64,000 bases of DNA from Polaribacter glomeratus. Lineage in GTDB: Bacteria; Bacteroidota; Bacteroidia; Flavobacteriales; Flavobacteriaceae. Positions 36,446 to 47,341 of the stretch are shown here, piece by piece. How positions within the stretch are numbered: position 1 is the first letter of the stretch; each line of letters opens with the position of its first letter. A model generated the notes under the pieces. It had not been told where the DNA came from. It made no database searches and saw nothing but the letters and a program-made list of their open reading frames with translations. The translations under genes and the position numbers were made by a program. The stretch spans positions 1,048,938 to 1,112,937 of the forward strand of contig NZ_MSCM01000002.1 in assembly GCF_002954665.1 (NCBI RefSeq), in the 5' to 3' direction.

Positions 36446-37984
36446 ATGAAGAAAAACATATTAGACTCTTTTATAAATTTAGGCCTTATTCTTGTTATGT
36501 TCTGTTTAGTAATTTCTTGTGGAACAAATATAAAAAAGGAAGTAGTTCAAGCGCCAGAAAAAGAGAAACCCAATGTGTTATTTATTTCTGTGGATGATTT
36601 AAATAGTTGGATTGGTGCCATAAATGCATTTTCGAATACCAAAACTCCAAATTTCGATAGATTAGCGGCTAAAGGAGTTGTTTTTACCGATGCACATTGT
36701 CAAGCACCTTTGTGTGGACCATCAAGAGCATCAATTATGACAGGCTTACGACCTTCTACCACAGGTATTTATGGCATGACAAATGATGATGATATCCGAA
36801 GACCAGAAAACCAGGCTACAAAAGATATTGCATTTCTTCCAGAGTATTTTCAACAGAATGGGTATTATACTATGGGAACAGGGAAAATATTTCACACACA
36901 TGCACCAAAAAATGTATTTAATGAATCTGGTGGTCGTGAAAGTGGTTTTGGTCCTTATCCCAAAGAAAGGTTTGCATGGGATGGTTATGGCACTTCTAAA
37001 GAAAGGAAGGAGAAATTCGGAAAAACAAGTACAGATTGGGGCGCTTTTCCAGAAAAAGACTCGTTAATGCCAGATCATGAATCTGCAAATTGGGTACTAG
37101 AACGTTTGCAAAAAAAATACGACCAGCCTTTCTTTATGGCGTTGGGTTTTTTAAGACCTCACGTGCCCTTTTATGTTCCTCAAAAATGGTTTGATTTACA
37201 TCCTTTAGATAGTATTTCTGTACCACCTTATCAAGCTGATGATTTAAATGATGTTCCGTCAATCGGCCTTCAAATAAATGATTTACCAATGATGCCTTCT
37301 ACAGAATGGGCAAAAGAATCGGGCGAATGGAAAAAAATTATTCAAGCGTATTTGGCTTGTATAAGTTTTGTAGATTACGAATTAGGTCGTGTTTTAGATG
37401 CATTAGAAAGTAGTGCATATAAAGACAATACTGTTATTGTTTTATGGTCAGATCATGGATATCGTATGGGAGAAAAAGGCACATTTGCCAAACATGCATT
37501 ATGGGAAACGGCAACAAACGCACCTTTAATCTTTGCAGCACCCAATTTACCAAAAGGGAAAAAAATTGACCAACCTGTTGAAATGCTTTCAATATATCCA
37601 ACACTTTTAGAATTATGTGGTTTGCCAGCATATACTAGAAATGAAGGAATAAGTTTAGTATCAATGATGACTAATAATGAAATTCTAAAAGATACCAAAG
37701 CGATTACTACGTATGGGATGAACAACCATTCTATAAAAGTAGATGAATTTCGATACATTCGTTATGAAGACGGCACAGAAGAATTGTATGATCATAAAAC
37801 AGATCCGAATGAATGGACTAACATCGCAAACAATTCTAAGTATAAAGAAACTATAACTAAGTTAAAAGAATATTTGCCAAAGGTAAATGTGCAGTGGGAT
37901 GAAAAATCAAATTATGACTATCAACCTTATTTTACGGAACAAAAAGAAAGAACTAGTGGTAAAGTTATAAAAGCAGACAAATAA
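36446..37984 (+). CDS. S1-family sulfatase (iduronate-2-sulfatase-like), lipoprotein
   Basis: This protein of about 512 aa removes sulfate esters from sugars. FISVDDLNSW gives the metal-binding Asp pair. CGPSRASIMTG is the formylglycine motif, with Cys as the residue to be modified. LWSDHGYRMGE is the late metal site. The start is set at 36446 (MKKNILDSF), because the longer frame adds a non-signal extension. The mature N-terminus follows a lipobox (LVISC). No formylglycine-generating enzyme is in the window, so activation must come from elsewhere. The overall style fits subfamily S1_7. Confidence 0.87.
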   Translation: MKKNILDSFINLGLILVMFCLVISCGTNIKKEVVQAPEKEKPNVLFISVDDLNSWIGAINAFSNTKTPNFDRLAAKGVVFTDAHCQAPLCGPSRASIMTGLRPSTTGIYGMTNDDDIRRPENQATKDIAFLPEYFQQNGYYTMGTGKIFHTHAPKNVFNESGGRESGFGPYPKERFAWDGYGTSKERKEKFGKTSTDWGAFPEKDSLMPDHESANWVLERLQKKYDQPFFMALGFLRPHVPFYVPQKWFDLHPLDSISVPPYQADDLNDVPSIGLQINDLPMMPSTEWAKESGEWKKIIQAYLACISFVDYELGRVLDALESSAYKDNTVIVLWSDHGYRMGEKGTFAKHALWETATNAPLIFAAPNLPKGKKIDQPVEMLSIYPTLLELCGLPAYTRNEGISLVSMMTNNEILKDTKAITTYGMNNHSIKVDEFRYIRYEDGTEELYDHKTDPNEWTNIANNSKYKETITKLKEYLPKVNVQWDEKSNYDYQPYFTEQKERTSGKVIKADK

Positions 37985-37987
37985 AAT

Positions 37988-39397
37988 ATGAAATCAATTG
38001 TAGTATTAATTTTAGTATCTTTTTTTGTTTCGTGCAAAGGAATAGTTGCAAAGCAAGAAGTTAAGGTAGATGTGAAACCAAATATCCTATTTATTGCAGT
38101 TGATGATTTACGCCCAGAATTAAATTTTTACGGAGCAAATCATATAAAATCTCCAAATTTAGATAAACTGGCCGCAAGTAGTTTAGTCTTTAATCGTGCA
38201 TACTGTAATATTCCTGTTTGTGGTGCTTCTAGAGCTAGTTTGCTGACGGGAACTAGACCTACTCGAAATCGGTTTTTAGGTTATTCAACTACCAAAGATA
38301 AAGACTATCCAACTGCAGTTTCGCTTCCAATGTTATTAAAACAAAACGGTTATAAAACTATTTCAAATGGTAAAATATACCATTATGAAAATGACGATGT
38401 CACAGCTTGGAATGAAATTTGGAAAGCAGACGAATTATGGAGTTACGCGCTACAAGAAAGTCAAGAAATACGTAAAAACACCTTTCGTGGTTTGCCTTTT
38501 GAATCGGCAGATGTGCACGACTCTGTCTATGTTGATGGCAAATTGGCGTTAAAAGTTATTCGTGATTTACAAAAATTAAAAACATCTAAAGAGCCATTTT
38601 TCTTAACTATGGGCGTTGTAAAACCACATTTACCTTTTTGTGCACCAAAGAAATATTGGGATTTATATGACAGAAAAAGTATTGAATTGCCAGCAAGTTA
38701 TTTACGACCAAAATCGATTCCAAAAACAGCATATCACAATTTTGGAGAATTACGCAATTATGAAAATATTCCTAAAGATGGAGATTTACCAGAAGCCTTG
38801 GCAAAAGAATTAATTCACGGGTATTACGCCGCTGTAAGTTATGCAGATGCGCAAATTGGCCTAGTTTTAGATGAATTGGAAAAAACAGGTTTGGCAGAAA
38901 ATACCATTGTAGTTTTGTGGGGAGATCATGGTTGGAATCTTGGAGATCACAAAATGTGGTCTAAACATGTTAATTTTGAAACTGCGTTAAGAGCACCTTT
39001 ACTCATAAAAGTTCCTGGAAGAACGAAAGGTGAAATGTCAAATGACATAACAGAATTTATAGATATTTATCCAACTTTGTGTGATCTAACTGGACTAAAA
39101 ATACCAAATACTGTAGAAGGAAAAAGTTTTGTGCCTATTATAAATGGAGAAAAAAGTGAGAAAAATTGGGCAGTTAGTAAGTTTAAAGATGGTGTAACTT
39201 TAATAAAAGGCGATTTGTTTTACACAGAATGGACAGACAAAAATGGTGTTGCTTATGAACGCATGTTGTTTAACCACAAAACAGATGCTTTAGAACTAGA
39301 TAATTTAGCTGAAAAACCAAAGTATAAAAAATTGGTTACCCAATTATCTTTAGAATTACGGGAAAAATGGGGAACAGATTTTTTTAAAAAGAAGTAA
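37988..39397 (+). CDS. S1-family sulfatase with CxASR motif, lipoprotein
   Basis: This 469-aa sulfatase has a lipoprotein signal (FFVSC), [13 protein letters not shown] and the modification motif [11 protein letters not shown]. It has Ala in place of the usual Pro, an accepted variant. [15 protein letters not shown] completes the active site. It starts three bases after the stop of the previous sulfatase. The two are related but clearly divergent, which suggests they remove sulfates at different positions or from different sugars of the same polymer. Confidence 0.87.
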   Translation: MKSIVVLILVSFFVSCKGIVAKQEVKVDVKPNILFIAVDDLRPELNFYGANHIKSPNLDKLAASSLVFNRAYCNIPVCGASRASLLTGTRPTRNRFLGYSTTKDKDYPTAVSLPMLLKQNGYKTISNGKIYHYENDDVTAWNEIWKADELWSYALQESQEIRKNTFRGLPFESADVHDSVYVDGKLALKVIRDLQKLKTSKEPFFLTMGVVKPHLPFCAPKKYWDLYDRKSIELPASYLRPKSIPKTAYHNFGELRNYENIPKDGDLPEALAKELIHGYYAAVSYADAQIGLVLDELEKTGLAENTIVVLWGDHGWNLGDHKMWSKHVNFETALRAPLLIKVPGRTKGEMSNDITEFIDIYPTLCDLTGLKIPNTVEGKSFVPIINGEKSEKNWAVSKFKDGVTLIKGDLFYTEWTDKNGVAYERMLFNHKTDALELDNLAEKPKYKKLVTQLSLELREKWGTDFFKKK

Positions 39398-39494
39398 TAC
39401 CATTTCAAATATAAAATGGTTTTGGAAGAAATTAGTTAGAGTAAAGGCTAATAGGTTTGTAGTATATAAAATTTAAAAATCAACCATAATAATT

Positions 39495-40739
39495 ATGAGA
39501 ATTTTAAAAAACACCTTATTTAGTTTCGTCTTTTTATTTTTAACAATCCAAAACTTTTATGCTCAAAAACAAGAATTATATAAATATGCGCCAAAAGAAG
39601 TACGTGAATTTTTCGTGACTTCATTACTAAAAATTGGAGATCCTGTTTTAATGGCGTTAAGCAAAAATGAGTTGAAAAAACAATTACCAGAAGCGAATCC
39701 AAATAGTAAAAGAAATTTAAAACATGTTATGTATTTAGAGGCTTTTGGGAGGCTACTTTCTGGAATGGCACCATGGTTAGAGTTGGGGCCAGATGAAACA
39801 GATGAAGGGAAATTACGTGCAAAATACATCAATTTGGCTCAAAAATGTATTCATAATGCCACGAATCCAGAAGCTGCAGATTTTATGAATTTTACTACTG
39901 ATAAGCAACCATTAGTAGATGCTGCATTTTTTGCACAAGCATTAATTAGAGCACCAAACCAATTATGGGAACCTTTAGATGCCAAGACAAAAGCAAACGT
40001 AATAAAAGCATTAAAAGCTACCCGAGTTATAAAACCTCATGATAATAATTGGCTACTTTTTTCAGGTATGGTTGAAGCAGCCCTACTTAAGTTTGATGCC
40101 AGTGCCGATAGAAAGCGCTTAGACTATGGGTTAAAGAAACATGAAGCATGGTATTTAGGAGACGGTATGTATGGAGACGGAAACTATTTTCGATGGGATT
40201 ATTATAATAGTTTTGTGATTCAACCGATGCTGTTAGATATTTTAAAAACAATGATTAAAAAAAATAAGGGTCACATAGAAGATTATAATAAAGTTTTAAA
40301 ACGAGCCAAAAGGTATGCTAGCATTCAAGAACGATTAATTTCTCCGGATGGCACATATCCTCCAATTGGTAGATCCATTGCATATCGCTTTGGGGCATTT
40401 CAATTATTATCACAAATAGCTCTTTTTAAAGAATTACCAGAAGAAATTAAGCCAGCTCAAGTTCGCTCTGCTTTGCATTTACTCATAGAAAATCAATTAA
40501 ATGCTAAAGGAACGTTTGATGAAAATGGTTGGTTACAAATTGGGTTTTATGGAGCGCAACCAAACTTAGGAGAAAGTTATATTTCTACAGGAAGTTTATA
40601 TTTGTGTTCAGAAGTTTTTTTGGTTTTAGGCTTACCAACACAAGATTCATTTTGGAATACTCCTTATGAACCTTGGACACAAAAGAAAATTTGGTCTGGT
40701 CAAAATATATCTATAGACCATGCTTTAAAAAATGATTAA
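39495..40739 (+). CDS. DUF2264 (GH154-like) protein
   Basis: This 414-aa secreted protein has a signal peptide (1-23). The alpha/alpha-toroid-like core shows MYLEAFGRLLSGMAPWLEL, DNNWLLFSGMVEAALL and GDGMYGDGNYFRWDYYNSF. This is the DUF2264 pattern, now linked to GH154, in which beta-glucuronidase activity has been reported. It could remove glucuronate from oligosaccharides. It follows the sulfatases after 97 bp that contain only a weak 7-bp hairpin (39399-39420), so it is probably still in the operon. Confidence 0.8.
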   Translation: MRILKNTLFSFVFLFLTIQNFYAQKQELYKYAPKEVREFFVTSLLKIGDPVLMALSKNELKKQLPEANPNSKRNLKHVMYLEAFGRLLSGMAPWLELGPDETDEGKLRAKYINLAQKCIHNATNPEAADFMNFTTDKQPLVDAAFFAQALIRAPNQLWEPLDAKTKANVIKALKATRVIKPHDNNWLLFSGMVEAALLKFDASADRKRLDYGLKKHEAWYLGDGMYGDGNYFRWDYYNSFVIQPMLLDILKTMIKKNKGHIEDYNKVLKRAKRYASIQERLISPDGTYPPIGRSIAYRFGAFQLLSQIALFKELPEEIKPAQVRSALHLLIENQLNAKGTFDENGWLQIGFYGAQPNLGESYISTGSLYLCSEVFLVLGLPTQDSFWNTPYEPWTQKKIWSGQNISIDHALKND

Positions 40740-41476
40740 AACATTTTTTTGAATACATTACAAAAAATTAATATTAGAAATTCACATTTAGTTTTTAATG
40801 TGTTTAAGATTTTGAAAATTTTCAAAAACTGATAGGTTGTCTGTTAATTTTAAATATATTTTTAAAAATTTCTTCGTTCTTTTATTCTTATTATATAAGT
40901 TTCACAGAATTTATTAGTATACAAAACACTAAAAATTAACAATTTAACTTGTTGTTGAATTCAATATTCTGATAAAAAATGATTTTTTTAAATTCTAAAA
41001 CTTCAAATTTTACACTCCACTTTTGAGATTTACAAAACTGAGTTCTATAACTATTCGGATTTTTAGCTACCCTTTTTTAAATTTTTAACTAATATTTTAA
41101 AGTTAAATTTGATTTATATGAGCAATAATAGATTCAAATCTAAATTTATTGAAGTTTTCCTGTTTATGTTAATTATATTTTTAGGATTATTAATTATTTA
41201 CACGGTTTTTTAAATCAATGCTCTGTTTGTCATAATTATTTTATAATGATTCAAAAAAGGAACCCTATCCCCAAATTTTTACTATATAAGATAATTGTCG
41301 TCTGACAGAAATAATAGATTTAAATTTAAATAACTGTTATTAAGCAACTTGTAAATACGTAAGGTATGCAGCTTAACTGTTTAAATACGATTGTAAACTT
41401 AAATTTCAAAAAAGTTAAATAATTTAAAATAGTAAATTCAAAAAATAAATATTTAAACAAATCACAAATAGAAAAA
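40740..41476. other. Long AT-rich intergenic region
   Basis: This stretch of 737 bp precedes the GH88 gene. Apart from a possible 31-codon membrane-peptide ORF at 41118-41213, I see no gene, terminator or clear copy of the PUL operator. Confidence 0.4.
41118..41213 (+). CDS. Possible 31-aa single-pass membrane peptide
   Basis: An ATG-started frame encodes a basic N-terminus (SNNRFKSKF) followed by a continuous hydrophobic helix (about residues 13-30), then a stop. The composition is what a small membrane protein would show, but chance is possible in AT-rich DNA. Confidence 0.25.
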   Translation: MSNNRFKSKFIEVFLFMLIIFLGLLIIYTVF

Positions 41477-42661
41477 ATGATCAGAATACAGCTAATAATT
41501 GCACTTTGCTTTTCTAATATTATTATGGTAAGCGCACAGATAGAAGTTGAAAAGAAAGAACAAATTACTTTTAATTTAGCAGAAACAATAGGTTTTGCTG
41601 AAATGCAGTTTCTAAAAGCTACAAACTCATTAGATATTAAAAAAGGGTTTCCTAGAGAAAGTCATATTGATGGCACATGGACCCAAGTGAATGCTAAAAA
41701 TTGGACAAGTGGTTTTTTTGCAGGAAGTCTTTGGTATTTATATGAGTTAACAGAGAATAAGAAATGGCAAAAGGAAGCAGAAAAGTGGACAGCGCCGTTG
41801 TCTTCGCTTCAAACGTTTTCTGGTCACCATGATACTGGTTTTATGGTGTTTTGTAGTTTTGGAAATGGGTATCGTTTAACAAAAAACAATAGCTATAAAG
41901 ATATCATTTTAAACACATCCAAAACATTAACCAGTAGATTTTACCCAAATGTAGGTACTATAAAATCATGGGATAGAGGCACAAATCATATTACAATAAT
42001 TGATAATATGATGAATTTGGAGATGTTGATGTGGGCATCAAAAAATAACGGAACAAAAGAAATGGCAGACGTTGCTTTAAGCCACGCAAATACAACTCTA
42101 AAACATCATTTTATGGAAAACGGAGCTTCTTATCACGGAGTTGTTTACGACCCAGCAACAGGGGCGGTTATTAATAAAAGAACATATCAAGGTTATAATG
42201 ATAAAACTATGTGGGCACGCGGACAAAGCTGGGCTATTTACGGTTATTCTATGATGTATAAACAAACTGGAGATAAAAAATATCTAGAAGCATCTATAAA
42301 AACAGCAGATTTATGTATTAGCAGGTTTCCAGAAGATGTTGTTCCATACTGGGATTTTGATGCTCCAATGATTCCTGTAAGAGAAAGAGATGCATCAGCA
42401 GGGGCAATAATAGCATCGGCCTTTTTAGAACTTTACGAACATACTAACAATATAAAATACTATAATTGGGTAGTTAAACTTTTAAATGAACTTTCATCAG
42501 ATGCGTATTTAGCAAAAGAAGGTAACTATCAATGTTTACTACTTCATAGTGTTGGTAATTATCCTAGAAACTCAGAAGTAAATGTTAATTTAAATTATGC
42601 TGATTATTACTATTTAGAAGCTTTAGTTAGGCTAAAAAAAATAGTTAACATGATTGAATAG
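41477..42661 (+). CDS. GH88 unsaturated glucuronyl hydrolase
   Basis: This 394-aa protein has a signal peptide (1-20) and an alpha6/alpha6-barrel. Catalytic Asp candidates are D119 (HHDTGFM) and D176 (IIDNMMNLEM), corresponding to the two Asp of Bacillus UGL. It hydrates and releases 4,5-unsaturated uronates left by a lyase, so it pairs functionally with the beta-propeller protein. A decayed second copy lies at 51963-52511. Confidence 0.92.
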   Translation: MIRIQLIIALCFSNIIMVSAQIEVEKKEQITFNLAETIGFAEMQFLKATNSLDIKKGFPRESHIDGTWTQVNAKNWTSGFFAGSLWYLYELTENKKWQKEAEKWTAPLSSLQTFSGHHDTGFMVFCSFGNGYRLTKNNSYKDIILNTSKTLTSRFYPNVGTIKSWDRGTNHITIIDNMMNLEMLMWASKNNGTKEMADVALSHANTTLKHHFMENGASYHGVVYDPATGAVINKRTYQGYNDKTMWARGQSWAIYGYSMMYKQTGDKKYLEASIKTADLCISRFPEDVVPYWDFDAPMIPVRERDASAGAIIASAFLELYEHTNNIKYYNWVVKLLNELSSDAYLAKEGNYQCLLLHSVGNYPRNSEVNVNLNYADYYYLEALVRLKKIVNMIE

Positions 42662-43091
42662 TTGTTAAATAATTCTTTTAAAAACTATTTATTAACTTTC
42701 AAGTCTATAAGTAGTTATTAAGTTTATTTTTTAAATCAATTTAGACAAACATAAAAGAATGACCTCTATAAAATTTAGAAACCAAAGCAAATGTTATTTT
42801 TAAATTTAAGTTTATTCTCCTGTATTTTTTTTTGTAAATTGCATCTGAGAAAGAAATTATATTAAAAATACAAATTTTTGATATTGAAGTGATTTGAACT
42901 TTTTATCTTTAACCAGAAATTACACTTTTTTAGAATACTCTATGGCTTTTTTTACTTAAACAGACCAGCTGCTGATGAATAAAAAGTAAAAAAATGAACT
43001 AAAAAGCAGTTTTTTTCAGCAAAAAGGAAAGGTTTAAATAACTTTTTAGAAACGGTATTCCTCTAATTAACGGTTATATATTACATTTTTT
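42662..43091. other. Intergenic region before the regulator gene
   Basis: This 430-bp AT-rich stretch separates GH88 from the hybrid two-component gene. I see no coding frame and no operator copy. The regulator is therefore probably expressed independently of the motif-driven units. Confidence 0.4.
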
Positions 43092-46000
43092 ATGCGAAAT
43101 ATTTATAGTTTAATTATTTTATTCATATTTTTTTTTAACACTAGTTTCTCACAATCAAGAGACTATATTTTTCAAAAATTATCAAATTCAGATGGACTTT
43201 CTCAAAGTTCTGCTATTGTATTTAGTCAAGATAAATTAGGGCAAATTTGGATTGGTACCACAGACGGTTTAAATAAGTATGATGGTACTACGTTTACCAT
43301 TTATAGAAATGAAGTTGATAACCCAGAATCTATTAGTAATAATAGTATTCTTTCTATAATAGAAGACCAAGATGGTTTTATGTGGATTGGAACACATAGT
43401 GGCCTTAACCGATATAACCCAAAGACCAACACTTTTAAGAGATATCTGCATACTATTGATAATAACACTTCTTTAAGCAATAATAAAATTCTTACAATAA
43501 AATTAATCTCTAATGGAGAGATTTGGGTAGGTACTTCTTTAGGGATTTCTATCTACAATAAAGCAACAGACTCCTTTAAGAATGTTGTTAAAAATGATAC
43601 TGTAAATAGCCTTTCTAACAATCAAATTACCTCTATTATTGAAACACAAGAAGGTACAATTTTTATAGGGTCCGCTTTAGGATTAAATAAGTTAATCGGC
43701 AGAGAAAATGACGACTTTAAATTTAAAGTAATTAAAAACAGTGAAAATCTGCTTATTGAAGATATGATTATGTCTTCAAATAATAAATTATTTATTGCAA
43801 CTCAAAATAAAAATATTCTAGAGTATAACCCTGTATCAGAAAGTGTGGGCGTGTATGTTACCTTAAAAGATTTAAAATATATCAATTCGTTTAGAAAACA
43901 ATTAGTATTTGACGATCAAGGACAATTATGGGTGAGCACGTATAATGGAATTCAAATTATTAATAAAAGCAAACAGACAACCATATTAGAACATGACATC
44001 AATGACACAAAAAGTCTAAGTAATAATTTTGTAAGATCTTTATTTAAAGATAAAAAAGGAACTATTTGGATTGGCACTTTCTATGGAGGTGTAAATATTT
44101 GGGACAAAGCAAATGTAAATTTCTTAAATATTACTAAAAAGCCTTCTAACAAAGGATTGAGTAACAATTTAGTAAGTGCAATAGCACAGTTTGAGAATAT
44201 TGTTTTCTTTGGCACTGATGGTGGTGGTTTAAATGTGTACGATACAGTTAGTGATCGCTACACGTATATTAAAGATGAAAATTATAAGGACTTAAAGGGC
44301 GATAATATTATGTCATTATTAGTCTCGAAGAATCAAAATCTTTGGATAGGGAAATTTTCTAGTGGTGTTGCTGTTTTTAATATCGCTTCTCAAAAATTTG
44401 ATAGGAATATTATTTCAAAGAAACTAAGGGAATATTTAGAAACCACAACAGTGAATGCCATAAAGCAAGATACCGATAACAATATATGGTTGGGGACTTT
44501 TGGTAAAGGTTTGTTAAGGTATAATTTGAATACCCAAAAGCACGAAATATATAAGTTTGATGGAACTGCTAGTAACCCGATATCTGGTAACTATATTCGT
44601 TCAATTCTAATAGACTCTAAAAAGAACGTTTGGTCTGGAACCACAAGAGGACTCAAAAAATTAGATGCTAATGGAAAAATCACAAGCTTTTTTTATGATG
44701 CTAAATTAGGTTATGGTGACGATATTTTGTCTGTATTTGAAGACACAAACCAAACTATTTGGGTGGGTACAAAAGATAAAGGACTTTTTAAATTGGAAGG
44801 TAATAATTTTGAACATGTTAAAATAGTTTTAAATAACAAACACATTTCTGGAATTCAAAGTATTCTAGAAGATGATTTGCATAATCTTTGGATGGGTACA
44901 AGTCAAGGATTGATTAAATTTAATTTCGACACAAAAGCAATTACGCTTTACAATCAAAATGATGGGATAGAAAATGGTGAATTTTATAATAATTCTAGTT
45001 TAAAAGTAGGAGATTCAGAATTTTATTTTGGAGGTTTGTCTGGTGTTACTTTCTTTAATACAAGTAAAATTAGTATTAATGACTATGCACCACAAGTATT
45101 ACTAACAGATTTTAAAATTCAACATAACACTTTAGAATCAAAAGGAGACACTAATGTTTTGAGAGAGAGTAACGCTTACACAGAACCAGTAACCTTGCGT
45201 TATGACGAAGCAAATTTTTCTATTAATTTTTCAATACCCAATTTCATTAACTCCGATAATAATCAATATTCATATCGTTTACTCGGTTTAGAAAAACAGT
45301 GGATTACAACAAAAAAAACAGAGGCTTCTTACACCATTCAAAATGCAGGAACCTATGTGTTTGAAGTAAAAGGAGCAAATAATAATGGTATTTGGAATAC
45401 AACACCAACACGTATAAAAGTTATTGTTAAACCAGCGCCTTGGAAAAGCTATTGGGCATATATGCTATACGCATTATTAATTGGAATATCAATTTATGGT
45501 TTAATTTGGATTATGAAATCTAAGGAGAAATTAAAAAATCAACTTCAATTAGAATCTATTAAATCAGAAAAAACCAAAGAAATACATCAAGCAAAGCTGC
45601 AACTATTTACTAATATTGCACATGATTTTAGAACACCTTTAACCTTAATTTTAGGGCCTTTACAACAAATTTTATCAGATTTTCGTGGTAGTAATATCCT
45701 ATACAAGAAGTTGTTAACTATTGAAAGTAGTGCAAATAATTTATTACAACTCATTAATAGGTTAATGGATTTTAGAAAGCTAGAAACCAATCAATTAGAA
45801 CTGCAAGCAGCAGAAGGTAATGCTGTAAAATTTTTAAAAGAGTTGTTTTTAGCTTTTACTGAATTTGCAAAAAATGGTAAATACACCTATACTTTTAAAA
45901 CAAGTCATGAAGAGATTTTAGTGTACTACGATCGATCTAAATTGGAACAAGTATTTTATAATTTAATTTCGAATGCTTTTAGATATACTCCTCAAGGTGG

Positions 46001-47168
46001 GCATATTTCTTTAGAAATTACAAAGGGAGAAAATGAAGTTAGTATTAAACTTGAAGATACTGGTGCAGGTATTTCAGAAAAATATATAGACAAGGTTTTT
46101 GAGCGCTTTTTTGAAATACCTTTAGACAGTAATTCTCAAAAAAATTATAATAAAGGAACTGGCATTGGGTTATCTATTGCTAAAAACATAGTAAATCTTC
46201 ATAAAGGAAACATTAGTGTTAAAAATAATATAGGTTTAGGAGTCGCTTTTAATGTTTTATTGCCATTAGGAAGGGCACACCTTTCAGGAAATGAAATTTT
46301 AAAAGACTTTATAATTAGTGACGATGTTTCTCAATATGAAGATCAGCTTATTAACGAATATGATGCACCAAAAGAAGATTTGAAAGATCTTTTAACAGAC
46401 GGCAATAAAAATACCATCCTTTTAGTTGAAGACAACAACAAATTACGCTCTTTTTTAAAAAACCTATTAAAAGAAGACTATAATGTACTTGTTGCAGAAA
46501 ACGGAAAAGTAGCGTTGAAAATAGCATTAAAACACTTTCCAGACTTAATAATTAGTGATGTAATTATGCCAGAAATGGTAGGTACAGAATTGTGCTCTTT
46601 GATTAAAAATAATGAATTAACTAGTCATATTCCTGTAATATTATTAACCTCAAGAACCTCATTGATTTATAAGTTTGAAGGTTTAGAGAGTGGAGCAGAT
46701 GATTATATTAGCAAACCTTTTAACATAAAAGAATTTAAACTAAGAATAAAAAATTTATTAAAATCGAAAGAAGTATTGAAGCAAAAATTTTTCAGCGAAA
46801 ATACCTTAATTCCAAGCGATATTGAAATTACTCCTTTAGACGAAGAACTTCTTAAAAAGGCCTTTGAAATTGTAGAAAAAAATATTTCTAACCAAGATTT
46901 CGATGTTGCTTATTTCTCTTCAGAATTAGGCGTGAGTAGGTCTATATTATTTACAAAAATTAAAACGTGGACTAATTTAACCCCAAGCAAATTTATTTTT
47001 GAAGTACGATTAAAAGCTGCGGCAAAATTATTAGAGAGTCATAAAATGAATGTTTCTGATGTGTGTTATAAAGTAGGATTTAATAAGCCAAAGTACTTTA
47101 GTATGTGTTTTAAAGAAAAGTACGGAATAACTCCTACTCAATATGCTAATAAGTTTTCGAATTTATAA
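43092..47168 (+). CDS. Hybrid two-component system regulator (HTCS) of the PUL
   Basis: This 1358-aa one-protein signalling system has, in order: signal peptide (1-20); periplasmic reg_prop propeller repeats (about 25-680, with repeated IWIGT-type motifs); Y_Y_Y domain (about 700-780); a transmembrane helix (about 787-808); HisKA with H844 (NIAHDFRTPL); HATPase (NLISNAFRYTP, DTGAGI, GTGIGLSIAK); receiver with phospho-acceptor D1156 (LIISDVIMPE); and a C-terminal AraC-type HTH. Such proteins sense an oligosaccharide in the periplasm and activate PUL promoters directly. It is the only candidate regulator in the PUL and may bind the 27-bp motif. Confidence 0.93.
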   Translation: MRNIYSLIILFIFFFNTSFSQSRDYIFQKLSNSDGLSQSSAIVFSQDKLGQIWIGTTDGLNKYDGTTFTIYRNEVDNPESISNNSILSIIEDQDGFMWIGTHSGLNRYNPKTNTFKRYLHTIDNNTSLSNNKILTIKLISNGEIWVGTSLGISIYNKATDSFKNVVKNDTVNSLSNNQITSIIETQEGTIFIGSALGLNKLIGRENDDFKFKVIKNSENLLIEDMIMSSNNKLFIATQNKNILEYNPVSESVGVYVTLKDLKYINSFRKQLVFDDQGQLWVSTYNGIQIINKSKQTTILEHDINDTKSLSNNFVRSLFKDKKGTIWIGTFYGGVNIWDKANVNFLNITKKPSNKGLSNNLVSAIAQFENIVFFGTDGGGLNVYDTVSDRYTYIKDENYKDLKGDNIMSLLVSKNQNLWIGKFSSGVAVFNIASQKFDRNIISKKLREYLETTTVNAIKQDTDNNIWLGTFGKGLLRYNLNTQKHEIYKFDGTASNPISGNYIRSILIDSKKNVWSGTTRGLKKLDANGKITSFFYDAKLGYGDDILSVFEDTNQTIWVGTKDKGLFKLEGNNFEHVKIVLNNKHISGIQSILEDDLHNLWMGTSQGLIKFNFDTKAITLYNQNDGIENGEFYNNSSLKVGDSEFYFGGLSGVTFFNTSKISINDYAPQVLLTDFKIQHNTLESKGDTNVLRESNAYTEPVTLRYDEANFSINFSIPNFINSDNNQYSYRLLGLEKQWITTKKTEASYTIQNAGTYVFEVKGANNNGIWNTTPTRIKVIVKPAPWKSYWAYMLYALLIGISIYGLIWIMKSKEKLKNQLQLESIKSEKTKEIHQAKLQLFTNIAHDFRTPLTLILGPLQQILSDFRGSNILYKKLLTIESSANNLLQLINRLMDFRKLETNQLELQAAEGNAVKFLKELFLAFTEFAKNGKYTYTFKTSHEEILVYYDRSKLEQVFYNLISNAFRYTPQGGHISLEITKGENEVSIKLEDTGAGISEKYIDKVFERFFEIPLDSNSQKNYNKGTGIGLSIAKNIVNLHKGNISVKNNIGLGVAFNVLLPLGRAHLSGNEILKDFIISDDVSQYEDQLINEYDAPKEDLKDLLTDGNKNTILLVEDNNKLRSFLKNLLKEDYNVLVAENGKVALKIALKHFPDLIISDVIMPEMVGTELCSLIKNNELTSHIPVILLTSRTSLIYKFEGLESGADDYISKPFNIKEFKLRIKNLLKSKEVLKQKFFSENTLIPSDIEITPLDEELLKKAFEIVEKNISNQDFDVAYFSSELGVSRSILFTKIKTWTNLTPSKFIFEVRLKAAAKLLESHKMNVSDVCYKVGFNKPKYFSMCFKEKYGITPTQYANKFSNL

Positions 47169-47341
47169 ACTCATAATTTTGATCTTAAACGACAGATCTC
47201 TCTATGATGAGACGCGATATGTAAAATCGGTAAACTAGTATTTAAAATAGAAAGATAAATTTTTACATACTACTTTTAAGATTTTGAAATCAATTGTTAG
47301 TCTTATTTTTGACAAAACAACAAATTCAAAATTAACATCAA

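Noticed and set aside
39399..39420. Hairpin ACCATTT/AAATGGT after the second sulfatase as a terminator
   Set aside because: Only 7 AT-rich base pairs and a T3 tail; too weak to split the operon.
41259..41290. GGAACCCTATCCCC block as a sixth PUL operator upstream of GH88
   Set aside because: Lacks the GGATTT half and the -7 box at the fixed spacing.
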